DNA of 16,983 nucleotides from Actinomycetes bacterium (GTDB taxonomy: Bacteria > Actinomycetota > Acidimicrobiia > Acidimicrobiales > RAAP-2), in the NCBI GenBank assembly GCA_021777285.1, contig JAJYDR010000041.1, positions 1-16,983 of the forward strand, given 5' to 3'. Made by a program: the position numbers and the translations under genes. Shown one piece after another: positions 1 through 7,731 of the stretch. A model generated the notes under the pieces. The model ran no database searches. It was not told the DNA's origin and worked only from the letters and a program-made list of their open reading frames with translations. The number at the start of each line of letters is the position of its first letter. Positions within the stretch are counted from its first letter, which is position 1.

Positions 1-1
1 C

Positions 2-1033
2 GTGAAGATTGGCTTCCAGTACGCGACCAAAGGCACCAACAAGGTCAACGGACACACGATCAAGTTGTCGATCGAGGACTCGGCCGACAACCCGACCACC
101 GCGGCCGCCGACTTCAAGAGCTACGTCGGCGCCGGCTACAAGATCATCGGCGGCACGGTCGACTCGAGCATCGCCACTGAGCTCGCGCCGCTCGCCCAGC
201 AGAACAAGGTGCTCTACATCTCGGGTGCGGCCGCGGCCGACCAGGTGACCGGCGCCAACCGCTACACGTTCCGCTCCGGTCGCCAGACCTACCAGGATGT
301 CCAGACCGCCAAGTCCTACATCAAGGCCCTCGGCAAGGGTAAGACGGTGCTCGTCCTCGGTCAGGACTTCGCCTTCGGTCAGTCCTACGTCACCGACGCG
401 ACCCAAGCCTTCGGTTCGCTTGGCGACACCGTCAAGAGCCTGCTCGTGCCGCTGACGACAACGGATTTCACGCCAACGGCGCTGCAGGTCCAGGCCATGC
501 ACCCCGACATCGTCTTCCTGGCGTGGGCCGGGGCGACCGGGGCGCCGTTGGCTCAGGCCCTCGACCAGCAGGGGATCTTCGCCAGCTCCAAAGTCGTTAC
601 CGGACTCGCGAACACCGCGACCTACCAGTTCTACGGCGCCGCGGGCCTGAAGTTCTACTACCTCTCGCTCTACAACTGGGAGTCGCCGCACAACAAGATC
701 AACACCTACCTCATCAAATCGATGCTGCGCGAGTACAAGCAGTACCCGGATCTCTTCACGGCCGACGGCTTCGTCTGGGCGCAGATGGTCGTGCGCGCGA
801 TCCAGACCGGACAGGGCACGAACGTCATGCACATGATCAAGGGACTCGAGGGGTGGAAGTTCCAGGCGCCCAAGGGAATGCAGCAGATCCGGGCCTCGGA
901 CCACGCGATGCTCCAGCCGATGTTCCAGGTCCAACTGGTCTCCACGGTGACCGGCGTCTACAAGCCCGTCACGCTCGCGACGTTGTCCGCGGCGCAGACC
1001 GCCCCTCCCGTCGTGGCGCACTTCGGCCACTAA
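2..1033 (+). CDS. ABC transporter substrate-binding protein, branched-chain amino-acid type (5' partial)
   Basis: Extracytoplasmic solute receptor of the Leu/Ile/Val-binding (Peripla_BP_6) type that would deliver ligand to the LivHM permease encoded downstream. The reading frame is open to the left edge, so the GTG at base 2 is not claimed as the true start; the signal peptide and first strand of lobe 1 lie outside. Visible family features include the early stretch KLSIEDSADNP, then VGAGYKIIGG, the ligand-contact-like YISGAAAADQVTG, FRSGRQTYQDVQ, and the hinge/lobe-2 segment VLVLGQDFAFGQSY. The frame ends with TAA 16 bases before livG, which fits one operon. True ligand is unknown: this family also binds amides, aromatic acids and other small organics, and the dehydrogenase at the other end of the operon leaves that open. 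Family call is strong; ligand is not determined. Confidence 0.9.
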   Translation: MKIGFQYATKGTNKVNGHTIKLSIEDSADNPTTAAADFKSYVGAGYKIIGGTVDSSIATELAPLAQQNKVLYISGAAAADQVTGANRYTFRSGRQTYQDVQTAKSYIKALGKGKTVLVLGQDFAFGQSYVTDATQAFGSLGDTVKSLLVPLTTTDFTPTALQVQAMHPDIVFLAWAGATGAPLAQALDQQGIFASSKVVTGLANTATYQFYGAAGLKFYYLSLYNWESPHNKINTYLIKSMLREYKQYPDLFTADGFVWAQMVVRAIQTGQGTNVMHMIKGLEGWKFQAPKGMQQIRASDHAMLQPMFQVQLVSTVTGVYKPVTLATLSAAQTAPPVVAHFGH

Positions 1034-1049
1034 GTAGTTCACTCGTTCC

Positions 1050-1820
1050 ATGGACACCGTCGTCGAACCCCAGTCCCTCGCCCTTCGGGTGACGGGACTG
1101 GGGTTCCGCGTTGGTGGCGCCACCATCCTCAGTGACATCGACCTTGCGGTGCCGACCGGCTCCTTCCTCGGCATCATCGGTCCCAACGGTGCTGGCAAGA
1201 CGACGTTGCTCAACCTGCTGAGTGGGCTGCTCGTGCCCACCGCGGGGTCCATCACCCTCGAGGGACGCGACGTCGCCGGCATCGCGCCCTCAGGACGCGC
1301 CGGACTCGGCCTGGGCCGAACGTTCCAGACCTCGAGCCTCTTTAACGCACTGAGCGTGTTCGAGAACGCGCGGCTCTCGGCCCAGGCCCGCCTGGGAGGC
1401 AGCGCCCGATTCTGGCGGCGCCCGAAGGCGAGTGACGAAGCGGGCCGGGTCGCTACCGAGGTGCTCGCCGACGTCGGGCTCTCAACCGTGGCCGACCGAC
1501 CGACTGGGTCGCTCTCCCACGGGGACAAGCGCAAGCTCGAACTCGCCATCCTGCTCGCCGCCCAGGCCCGCGTCCTGCTGCTCGATGAGCCCATGGCGGG
1601 GGTGAACACCGAGGACGTGCCGCTGCTCATGGAACTCATCGGGCGACTCCACGGCGAGGGGCGCACCGTGTTGATGGTCGAACACCACATGGCCGTGGTC
1701 GTCGGCCTCGCGGACACGATCGCCGTGCTCGACTCGGGTCGGGTCCTCGCGACGGGCGACCCCGAGAGCGTGGTCGCCAACGACGACGTCCAACGCGCCT
1801 ACCTGGGCCAGCCGCTATGA
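1050..1820 (+). CDS. livG: Branched-chain amino acid ABC transporter ATP-binding protein LivG
   Basis: Cytoplasmic ATPase that powers the HAAT-type importer, paired with LivF. The 256-residue protein has Walker A GPNGAGKTT at 44-52, the Q-loop in RTFQ (Gln93), a signature region SLSHGDKRKLE around 154-163, Walker B LLLDEP at 176-181 and the switch EHHM (His212). The signature is LSHGD rather than the LSYGE/LSGGQ more usual in this family, a mild variation. The ATG at 1050 lacks a clear Shine-Dalgarno sequence and follows the receptor stop by 16 bases. Its stop overlaps the livF start by ATGA, indicating translational coupling. Family assignment is firm; substrate depends on the receptor. Confidence 0.93.
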   Translation: MDTVVEPQSLALRVTGLGFRVGGATILSDIDLAVPTGSFLGIIGPNGAGKTTLLNLLSGLLVPTAGSITLEGRDVAGIAPSGRAGLGLGRTFQTSSLFNALSVFENARLSAQARLGGSARFWRRPKASDEAGRVATEVLADVGLSTVADRPTGSLSHGDKRKLELAILLAAQARVLLLDEPMAGVNTEDVPLLMELIGRLHGEGRTVLMVEHHMAVVVGLADTIAVLDSGRVLATGDPESVVANDDVQRAYLGQPL

Positions 1821-2515
1821 CCAACGCCCTCGAGGTCTCGGACCTCCACGTCACCATCGCCGGGTCCCACGTGCTCCAGGGCGTTTCGATCCAGGTGCCC
1901 GTCGGCGGCGTGACGGCGCTACTCGGTCGAAACGGCGTCGGCAAGACCACCACCCTGCGGGCCCTGCTCGGTCTCGTGACGAGCACGGGCGCGATCTCGG
2001 TGCTCGGCACCGACGTGCGCGGCTGGTCGACGCATCGAATCGTGCGCCTCGGCGTGGGCTACGTCCCCGAGGACCGCGACGTCTTCGCCGGTCTCACGGT
2101 CGCCGAGAACCTCCGGCTCGCCGAACGGATCGACGAGCCGCGCTACGACGACGTCTACGCCATCTTCCCCGAGTTGCGCGAGCGCTCCCGCCAGCGTGCG
2201 GGCACCCTGTCGGGCGGCCAGCAGCAGATGGTCTCGATCGCGCGGGCGCTGCTCAACGGCTGGCCGTTGCTCTTGGTCGACGAACCGTCCAAGGGACTAG
2301 CCCCGCGTCTCGTGAGCGAGCTCGCCGACGTTCTGGAGCGAGTCGCGACGCTCGCCACCGTGCTGCTCGTCGAGCAGAACCTCGCGGTCGTGCGACGACT
2401 GGCCCAGCGCGTCGTCGTGCTCGATCACGGCGAAGTGGTGCACGCCGGCGACGCGCGCGAACTCGACGACCCCGATCTAGCCAAGCGGTTCCTCGGGGTG
2501 ACGGGAGTCCGATGA
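1817..2515 (+). CDS. livF: Branched-chain amino acid ABC transporter ATP-binding protein LivF
   Basis: Second ATPase of the importer. The 232-residue length is typical for LivF. Motifs seen: Walker A GRNGVGKTT at 37-45, the Q-loop region GYVPEDRDVF at 81-90 (the family usually has VPExRxVF here, which marks LivF rather than LivG), signature LSGGQQQ at 131-137, Walker B LLLVDEPS at 151-158, and EQN at 186-188 in the H-loop position, as is usual for LivF. The start overlaps the livG stop by 4 bases (ATGA) and its own stop overlaps the livH start the same way, so it sits inside a coupled series. No separate ribosome site is evident. Confidence 0.94.
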   Translation: MTNALEVSDLHVTIAGSHVLQGVSIQVPVGGVTALLGRNGVGKTTTLRALLGLVTSTGAISVLGTDVRGWSTHRIVRLGVGYVPEDRDVFAGLTVAENLRLAERIDEPRYDDVYAIFPELRERSRQRAGTLSGGQQQMVSIARALLNGWPLLLVDEPSKGLAPRLVSELADVLERVATLATVLLVEQNLAVVRRLAQRVVVLDHGEVVHAGDARELDDPDLAKRFLGVTGVR

Positions 2516-3417
2516 GCGTCTTCCTCGCACTCACCTTCAGCGGCATCGCGCTCGGCGCCGTCTACTTCCTCGCCGCCTCCGGCCTCTCACTGATCTACGG
2601 GCTCATGGACATCTTGAACTTCGCCCACGGTCTGTTCATGACCCTGGGCGCGTACGCGGCGTGGGACGTCGCGTCCCACCTGCCAGCCTCGTGGGGCGCC
2701 CCGATCCTCTTCAGCGTCGCCCTCGTCGCCTCGATCCTGGGCGGTGCCCTGGCGGCGGGGTTGACCGAGGTGCTGATTATCCGCCCGCTCTACGGACGAC
2801 CCATCGGCCAGATCCTGGTCACGATCGGACTCGACCTGGCGGTTGTGGGATTGCTCCTCGGCGGGTTCGGCAGCAACTCACTCTCGGTGCCCGTGCCACT
2901 CTGGCTGATCGAGGCGACCCACGTCGGTGGTCTCAGCCTGCCCAACAGCGACTTCGTCGCCCTCGTCGCGGGCGTCGTCGTGCTCGTCTCGCTGGAACTG
3001 TTCTTGCGCAAGACCCGCTACGGCATCACCATTCGAGCGGGCGTTGAGAACCGCGACATGGTCAGTGCGCTCGGCATCAACGTGGGACGGGCCTTCACCC
3101 TCGTCTTCGTGATCGGCGGCGCCATGGCCGGACTCGCCGGACTGCTCTACGCCGTGGTCTTCAGCGGCGACCTCATCTCGCCCACCCAAGGTGACAGCCT
3201 GCTGATCTTCGCCTTCATCGTCGTCGTGATCGGCGGGCTGGGTTCGATCCGCGGCTCGGCCGTCGCCGCCCTCGTCGTTGGGCTCGTCCAGGACTACACC
3301 AACTTCTATCTGGGCAGCCACCCCGGGATGGCCGAAATTGGCAACCTCTCGGTGGTGCTCCTGCTCGCGCTGGTCCTCGAGTGGCGGCCCCGCGGCCTGT
3401 TCGGGAGCACACTGTGA
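2512..3417 (+). CDS. livH: Branched-chain amino acid ABC transporter permease LivH
   Basis: Integral-membrane permease subunit that forms the translocation path with LivM. The 301 residues are mostly hydrophobic helices. Family landmarks: the N-terminal segment YGLMDILNFAHG at 29-40, the RPLYGRP loop at 91-97, and the EAA-like cytoplasmic coupling loop IRAGVENRDMVSALGINV at 174-191 that contacts the ATPases. Late GGLGSIRGS is also typical. A GGGAG ribosome site at 2503-2507 precedes the ATG, which overlaps the livF stop (ATGA). The stop at 3415-3417 overlaps the GTG start of livM. Strong family call. Confidence 0.94.
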   Translation: MSVFLALTFSGIALGAVYFLAASGLSLIYGLMDILNFAHGLFMTLGAYAAWDVASHLPASWGAPILFSVALVASILGGALAAGLTEVLIIRPLYGRPIGQILVTIGLDLAVVGLLLGGFGSNSLSVPVPLWLIEATHVGGLSLPNSDFVALVAGVVVLVSLELFLRKTRYGITIRAGVENRDMVSALGINVGRAFTLVFVIGGAMAGLAGLLYAVVFSGDLISPTQGDSLLIFAFIVVVIGGLGSIRGSAVAALVVGLVQDYTNFYLGSHPGMAEIGNLSVVLLLALVLEWRPRGLFGSTL

Positions 3418-4514
3418 GCCCCGTCGTGCGCCGCAGCACCGTCGCTGTCGCGCTGGTCGCCCTCTTCGCCCTGGTGCCGCTCATCGGGCTGCACCTGCCC
3501 TGGGTCCTGCCGAGCACGGTCAACGTCGTGAACTCGACGGGGACCCTCGAGGTCCTCGCCCTCTGCTTCATCTTCGCGGGCGTCGCCCTCGGCTACGACG
3601 TCATCTTCGGTTACACGGGCCTGCTCTCGCTCGGACCCGTGATGTACTTCGCGACGGGCGTCTACGTCTTTGACATCGCGCTCACGCACTGGAACTGGCC
3701 ACTGCTGGCCGCGCTCGTGGCGACCTTCGCGGTGTCACTCGTGCTCGCCGTCGTCTTCGGCGCCATCGCGCTGCGCGTGAGTGGCATCGCCTTCACCATG
3801 GTCACGCTCGCCTTCGCCCAGGCCTTCTACTACCTCATTGAGGACAATCCGCACGGCCTGACCGGTGGCGACACCGGACTCGCCCTCTACTCGTCGAGAC
3901 TGCCCGGGTTCATGTCCGGCGCCGTCTCCAACACGCGCAACCTCTACTGGATCGCGCTGGGCTTCCTCGTCGTCTCCTACGCCGTCGTCTGGCTGGTTAC
4001 CGAGTCGGCGACCGGTCACGTCCTCGTCGCCATCCGCGAGAACGAACGGCGCCTCGAGGTCCTCGGCATCCACCCGTTCCGCTACAAGCTCGCCGCCTAC
4101 ACGCTGTCCTCACTGGTGGCGACGGGCGGCGGCGTCGCCTACATCTTGCTCATCGGCACCGCGGTTCCCAGTGCCGTCGCCTCGGTCACGGTCACGCTCT
4201 CGATCCTGATCATGGTGGTGCTCGGCGGCGCGGGCACCCGGTGGGGCGCGGTCACGGGCGCCATGCTCTACGTCTACCTCCAGCAGTACCTCCTGAAGGT
4301 CGCGGCCGAGCCGTCCTTCGCCACCTTGCCCGCCGTCTTGCGGGTCCCCCTCTCCCAGCCGCAGTTCCTACTCGGCGCGATCTTCGTGCTCTTCGTGCTC
4401 TTCGTGCCCGGCGGTCTCGCCGGCGTGGTGACCCGGCAGCGGCTGCGAACCGCCGCCCGACGTTTCGACCTCACCAGTGCAACACCGACGCCCGTCCCCA
4501 AGGAGGAACTATGA
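3414..4514 (+). CDS. livM: Branched-chain amino acid ABC transporter permease LivM
   Basis: Second permease subunit, 366 residues from the chosen start. The frame is open back to a GTG at 3381, but the GTG at 3414 is preferred. It has GGGAG at 3403-3407 six bases upstream, it overlaps the livH stop as GTGA, and the extra upstream residues are charged and lie within livH. Landmarks: GYTGLLSLG near 66-74, the LTGGDTGL loop at 149-156, and the EAA-like loop beginning AIREN at 206-210 followed by ERRLEVLGIHPFRYKL. The C-terminal tail is polar (RTAARRFDL...PVPKEEL) and probably cytoplasmic. The tail codons supply the AAGGAGG ribosome site of the next gene, and the stop overlaps its ATG. Confidence 0.93.
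   Translation: MSPVVRRSTVAVALVALFALVPLIGLHLPWVLPSTVNVVNSTGTLEVLALCFIFAGVALGYDVIFGYTGLLSLGPVMYFATGVYVFDIALTHWNWPLLAALVATFAVSLVLAVVFGAIALRVSGIAFTMVTLAFAQAFYYLIEDNPHGLTGGDTGLALYSSRLPGFMSGAVSNTRNLYWIALGFLVVSYAVVWLVTESATGHVLVAIRENERRLEVLGIHPFRYKLAAYTLSSLVATGGGVAYILLIGTAVPSAVASVTVTLSILIMVVLGGAGTRWGAVTGAMLYVYLQQYLLKVAAEPSFATLPAVLRVPLSQPQFLLGAIFVLFVLFVPGGLAGVVTRQRLRTAARRFDLTSATPTPVPKEEL
4500..4506 (+). promoter_or_regulatory. Strong ribosome binding site of the SDR gene
   Basis: AAGGAGG lies inside the last codons of livM, four bases before the ATG at 4511. It is the best anti-16S match in the operon and settles the start of the dehydrogenase against the much longer open frame that runs back to 4241. 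Confidence 0.85.
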
Positions 4515-5296
4515 CGCTACGTGACAAGACCGCCCTCGTCACCGGATCAACGAGCGGCATCGGGCTCGGCGTCGCTCGGGCCCTCGCCGCCGAGGGGGCG
4601 AACATCATGCTCAACGGATTCGGCGACGCGGCCGAGATTGAACGGATCCGACGCGACCTGGCCGACCAGTTCGGTGTCGAGGTCGCCTACGACGGCGCCG
4701 ACCTCATGGCCGCCGACGGACCGGGCGCGCTGGTCGAGGCGACGCGCGCGCGCTTTGGACGTCTCGACGTGCTTGTCAACAACGCCGGTATCCAGCACGT
4801 CGCGCTGGTCGAATCGTTCCCGACCGCGAAGTGGGACGCCATCATTGCGCTCAACCTCACGGCGGTCTTTCTCGGCATGAAGGCCGCCATCCCGATCATG
4901 AAGGGTCAGGGCTGGGGCCGGATCATCAACGTTGCCTCGGCCCACGGCCTCGTGGCGAGTCCGAACAAGGTGGCCTACGTCGCCGCCAAGCACGGCGTGG
5001 TCGGTGCCACCAAGGTGGCGGCGATCGAGGTGGCCAACGACGGCATCACCGTGAACGCCATTTGCCCGGGCTGGGTCCTCACCCCTCTCGTCGAGCGCCA
5101 GCTCGAGGAGCGCGCCGAGGCCGCCGGCACCGAGATCGCCGCAGAGTCCGACGCGTTGCTCGCCGAGAAGCAGCCGATGCTCCAATTCACCAGTCCCGAC
5201 GCAATTGGCGCGCTCGCCGTCTATCTCTGCTCGGACGCCGCGCGCACGGTGACCGGCGCCCCGATCTCAATCGATGGCGGCTGGGTCGCGCAGTAG
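4511..5296 (+). CDS. 3-hydroxybutyrate dehydrogenase-like SDR
   Basis: Classical short-chain dehydrogenase, 261 residues, NAD(H)-dependent by family; it would interconvert (R)-3-hydroxybutyrate and acetoacetate in the cytosol (EC 1.1.1.30). Seen: cofactor motif TGSTSGIG at 11-18, NNAG at 90-93, and catalytic Asn115, Ser143, Tyr156 and Lys160 (YVAAK). Stretches characteristic of hydroxybutyrate dehydrogenases are NNAGIQHV, WGRIINVASAHGLVAS, AICPGWVLTPLV, LLAEKQPMLQF and the C-terminal DGGWVAQ; these separate it from the FabG group. The ATG overlaps the livM stop (ATGA) and has a strong AAGGAGG, so it is made together with the transporter. That coupling suggests that the imported compound, or a product of it, feeds this enzyme; this is inference. 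A related 3-hydroxyacid substrate is the main alternative. Confidence 0.88.
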   Translation: MTLRDKTALVTGSTSGIGLGVARALAAEGANIMLNGFGDAAEIERIRRDLADQFGVEVAYDGADLMAADGPGALVEATRARFGRLDVLVNNAGIQHVALVESFPTAKWDAIIALNLTAVFLGMKAAIPIMKGQGWGRIINVASAHGLVASPNKVAYVAAKHGVVGATKVAAIEVANDGITVNAICPGWVLTPLVERQLEERAEAAGTEIAAESDALLAEKQPMLQFTSPDAIGALAVYLCSDAARTVTGAPISIDGGWVAQ

Positions 5297-5321
5297 TTCG
5301 GGCACCGCGCACAATCTTCCC

Positions 5322-5327
5322 TACCAT
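5322..5327 (+). promoter_or_regulatory. Candidate -10 box (TACCAT) for a leaderless mscS transcript
   Basis: TACCAT fits the TAnnnT -10 pattern. It ends eight bases before the in-frame GTG at 5336 and two before the GTG at 5330. No Shine-Dalgarno sequence precedes either start. No convincing -35 was seen, so the gene could instead be read through from the upstream operon 33 bases away. Confidence 0.4.
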
Positions 5328-5329
5328 GG

Positions 5330-5965
5330 GTGTCGGTGACCGATCCCATCCACGCCTCGGACCCAACGGGTCGCACGATCAGCCGTGAGTGGCTGATCGG
5401 AGTCCTGACCGGTGTCGTCGCCATCGCCTCGGTCTTCCTCGGTCGCCACTTCCGCCACGTCGAGCACCAGTCCGACGTGCTCGTCGCGGGGGCTGCCGTG
5501 GTGCTCGTCGTGAGTGGGGTCTACGCCGTACGACACCTCGCGCGCGCCGTCGGGCGCTCGATCGCGCGCCAGTCGTCGTTGAGCGCGGGCGCCACCGCCC
5601 GGCTGGTGATCAACGGTGTCGGCGCCGTCGCTCTGATCTTTGGTCTCTTCGGCGTACTCGGCGTGTCCCTGCAGCACCTGCTGATCGGCGCGGGGGTCAC
5701 GGGGGTCATCGTGGGGATCGCGGCCCAGCAGAGCCTCTCCAACGTCTTCGCGGCCGTCGTCCTGCTCTTCGCGCGGCCCTTCGTCGTCGGCGAGCGGATC
5801 CGCATCCGTTCGGGCGTGCTCGGGGTTCTCGACGTCACCGTGCTCGGCGCCGGACTCACCTACGTCACGGTGCGAACCGAAGATGGTGTCTTGAAGATCC
5901 CCAACTCGGTGATGCTCTCCTCGGGGATCGGTCGACCGCGAGACGGCGGCTCGTCACACCAGTAG
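5330..5965 (+). CDS. Short MscS-family mechanosensitive channel protein
   Basis: Membrane protein of the small-conductance mechanosensitive channel family, which releases solutes under osmotic down-shock. The 211 residues contain hydrophobic helices at about 20-40 and 48-66, and a long TM3/pore region at about 91-150 (GVTGVIVGIAAQQSLSNVF, then LLFARPFVVGERI). The start of the beta domain follows (GVLDVTVLGAGLTYVTVRT, IPNSVML). The protein stops right after IPNSVMLSSG and lacks the C-terminal alpha/beta vestibule domain of a typical MscS (E. coli MscS is about 286 residues). The GTG at 5336, two codons in, is an equally possible start and fits a leaderless promoter better. Family call is good; whether it gates as a channel is untested. 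Confidence 0.82.
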   Translation: MSVTDPIHASDPTGRTISREWLIGVLTGVVAIASVFLGRHFRHVEHQSDVLVAGAAVVLVVSGVYAVRHLARAVGRSIARQSSLSAGATARLVINGVGAVALIFGLFGVLGVSLQHLLIGAGVTGVIVGIAAQQSLSNVFAAVVLLFARPFVVGERIRIRSGVLGVLDVTVLGAGLTYVTVRTEDGVLKIPNSVMLSSGIGRPRDGGSSHQ

Positions 5966-6021
5966 CTCGGGGCGACACGGTCGACCCGAGCCGTACCCGA
6001 CGACGCCAGTCGGACCGACTG
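5965..6021. terminator. Two tandem hairpins between convergent mscS and LCP genes
   Basis: First hairpin: GCTCGGG (5965-5971) pairs with CCCGAGC (5985-5991), and inside it CGAC (5973-5976) pairs with GTCG (5980-5983), giving about 11 bp with one mismatch and a three-base loop. Second: CAGTCGG (6007-6013) and CCGACTG (6015-6021) form an inverted repeat around a single A. They fill the 59-base gap between facing stop codons, so a bidirectional terminator is likely. No T-tract follows, as often in high-GC bacteria. Confidence 0.65.
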
Positions 6022-6024
6022 CCG

Positions 6025-7656
6025 TTACGGTCCCGCGGTGCCGTTCGGACCGCACGAGCGCGGGTCCCAGGGCTGGAGCGGCTGGGCGACGGGCGTCGGT
6101 GCTGAGAACAGGGTGTCGGCGTGCACGAGACTCGGGTCGGTCACCGTCGCCGCCGTCGTCGTGGTGGTGCCCGCGGTCGTCGTCGAGGTCGTCGACTTGG
6201 CCCGGGTCGTCGTGGCGTGCGCTGGCGACGCGATCACCGCGAGGTCCGAGCCGGTCACGACGGTGACGTCGGCGCCGCCCCTCGTCGGACCGAGCGCCAT
6301 GACCGCGGGGCCGCTCAGGTGAGCGATCACCGCTTCGGCCATGGCGATCGAAGACGGCGTGTTGCTCGCGTGGTAGACGACGGTCTCGGACCGGGTCCCC
6401 ACGGGCGTCAGGCTGCCGCCGACGGTGGCGGCGAAGCCGAGCTGGCCCAGCGCCGTCGCCGTCGCCGTCGCTTGCGCGGGGACTCCGGTGCCGCCGTAGA
6501 CCGAGACGCTCACGTGGCTCGGTGTGGGCAGCGGCCGACCGTTCATCGTGTTGGTCGACGGGCCTAACTCGAGAAACTGGTCGATGACCGACGTCACGTC
6601 CGGTCCGATCGGGAACTCGACGTCGCCGTAGTAGTAGCCCTGGTAGAGGTAGCTGCCCGTTTCGACGAGGACGACGGGCATCGTGACCTCGGGCACGCTA
6701 CCGATGGACACCCCCGCGAAGTTGCTCGCGAGGCTCAGCATGTCACTCAGCGTGAACGAGCCGTCGACCTCGAGGTTCGGCGCGATTGCGGTCGCCAGCT
6801 GTTGGTCGGTCAGGGGGTTGCCGAGCCCCTTCGCCTTCAGCGCTGCGGCGACCACGCGTAGGAACTCGTGGTCGCGGCGGATGCGTGCGAGGTCGCTCAA
6901 TGCCTCCTGTGGCCACGTCGCGTGGTTGGGGCCGTCGCCGGGGAACCGGATCTGCAAGTGACGCGCCCGCACCACCTGCAGCGCCTCATAGCCGTTCAGA
7001 TGTTGACAGCCGGTCTGGGTGATGTTGAGGCCCGAGTAGGCGTCGAAGACCTCCATCGGGAAGTACATGTTGATCCCGCCGAGCACGTTGACCACGCTCG
7101 CGAAGGTGTCGAAGTTGAGCTCGATGTAGTGGTTGATCGGGATCCCGAAGTCGTTCTCGATCGCCGAGACCAGTTGAGACGGTCCCTGGTAGAGCGCGGC
7201 GTCGATCTTGTTCGCCCCGGTCGTTCGAGCGTTGGGCACGAACACGTCACGCGGTATCGAGAGCAGGGTGACTCGTTTGGTCGTGAAGTTCAGGTGCACG
7301 ATCATGACGACGTCGCTGTTCACGCCGGTCACGCCCTGGGAGCACAGGCCGTACGCCTTGTTCTGAACCGCGAGCGCGCAGCGCGAGGTCGACCCCACGA
7401 GCAAGATGTTCTCGGTGTCGTTGTAGCGCACCGCCTCGTTCGCCACAGTGACGCGGTGCACGAGCGAGTTCAGATAGAAGTAATCCCCCGCGACCCCGCC
7501 GACGACGAGTACCACCAGCACGAACAGCACGATGGCGATCGTGCGTCCCCGGTGACCGCGGTGACGCCGGCGACGGTGACGGGCTCGACGCTGCGACCCT
7601 CGTGTCCTGGAAGAGTGCGACCCTCCCGCGGGCGACGAGTAGGGGTCCAACGGCAC
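6025..7656 (-). CDS. LytR-CpsA-Psr (LCP) family cell-wall glycopolymer ligase with LytR_C domain
   Basis: Membrane-anchored enzyme predicted to transfer lipid-linked glycopolymers onto peptidoglycan outside the cell. Of 543 residues, about 24-38 are Arg/His-rich, a transmembrane helix follows (39-60), and the LCP domain runs about 80-275. Seen there: NILLVGSTSR (83-92), NSDVVMIV (113-120), SIPRDVFV (133-140), KIDAALYQGP, NFDTFASVVNVLGGI, and ALQVVRARH (225-233). A LytR_C-like domain (about 380-450, HVSVSVYGGTG) and a Thr/Ser-rich tail (482-506) follow. The usual Asp of GSDxR is Thr90 here, while Arg92, Asp115, Arg136, Arg230 and Arg232 remain. The GTG start lies six bases after a TAGATT box, so the transcript is probably leaderless. 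It is divergent from the beta-lactamase-like gene. Confidence 0.88.
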   Translation of the reverse strand: MPLDPYSSPAGGSHSSRTRGSQRRARHRRRRHRGHRGRTIAIVLFVLVVLVVGGVAGDYFYLNSLVHRVTVANEAVRYNDTENILLVGSTSRCALAVQNKAYGLCSQGVTGVNSDVVMIVHLNFTTKRVTLLSIPRDVFVPNARTTGANKIDAALYQGPSQLVSAIENDFGIPINHYIELNFDTFASVVNVLGGINMYFPMEVFDAYSGLNITQTGCQHLNGYEALQVVRARHLQIRFPGDGPNHATWPQEALSDLARIRRDHEFLRVVAAALKAKGLGNPLTDQQLATAIAPNLEVDGSFTLSDMLSLASNFAGVSIGSVPEVTMPVVLVETGSYLYQGYYYGDVEFPIGPDVTSVIDQFLELGPSTNTMNGRPLPTPSHVSVSVYGGTGVPAQATATATALGQLGFAATVGGSLTPVGTRSETVVYHASNTPSSIAMAEAVIAHLSGPAVMALGPTRGGADVTVVTGSDLAVIASPAHATTTRAKSTTSTTTAGTTTTTAATVTDPSLVHADTLFSAPTPVAQPLQPWDPRSCGPNGTAGP

Positions 7657-7662
7657 CGAACG

Positions 7663-7668
7663 AATCTA
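7663..7668 (-). promoter_or_regulatory. Candidate -10 box (TAGATT) for the LCP gene
   Basis: On the minus strand TAGATT lies six bases before the GTG at 7656 with no ribosome site between, which is the geometry of a leaderless actinobacterial promoter. No clear -35 was found. Confidence 0.5.
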
Positions 7669-7703
7669 GTCGGCTGCGCCGTCATGGCCCTCAGCGGCGT
7701 TGC

Positions 7704-7709
7704 TACGGT
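7704..7709 (+). promoter_or_regulatory. Candidate -10 box (TACGGT) for the beta-lactamase-like gene
   Basis: TACGGT fits TAnnnT and lies in the 75-base divergent gap. It would give a leader of about 15 bases carrying the AAGGGAG ribosome site at 7721-7727. No good -35 match was seen, so confidence is modest. Confidence 0.35.
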
Positions 7710-7731
7710 GAACGAATCCGAAGGGAGTGCG

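Noticed and set aside
4241..4510. N-terminal extension of the SDR
   Set aside because: Lies inside livM in another frame, Arg-rich; the ATG at 4511 with AAGGAGG and an exact family start is clearly right.
6868..7731. Long N-terminal extension of the beta-lactamase-like ORF
   Set aside because: It is antisense to the LCP gene, and the ATG at 7732 has a good ribosome site and begins the recognised domain.
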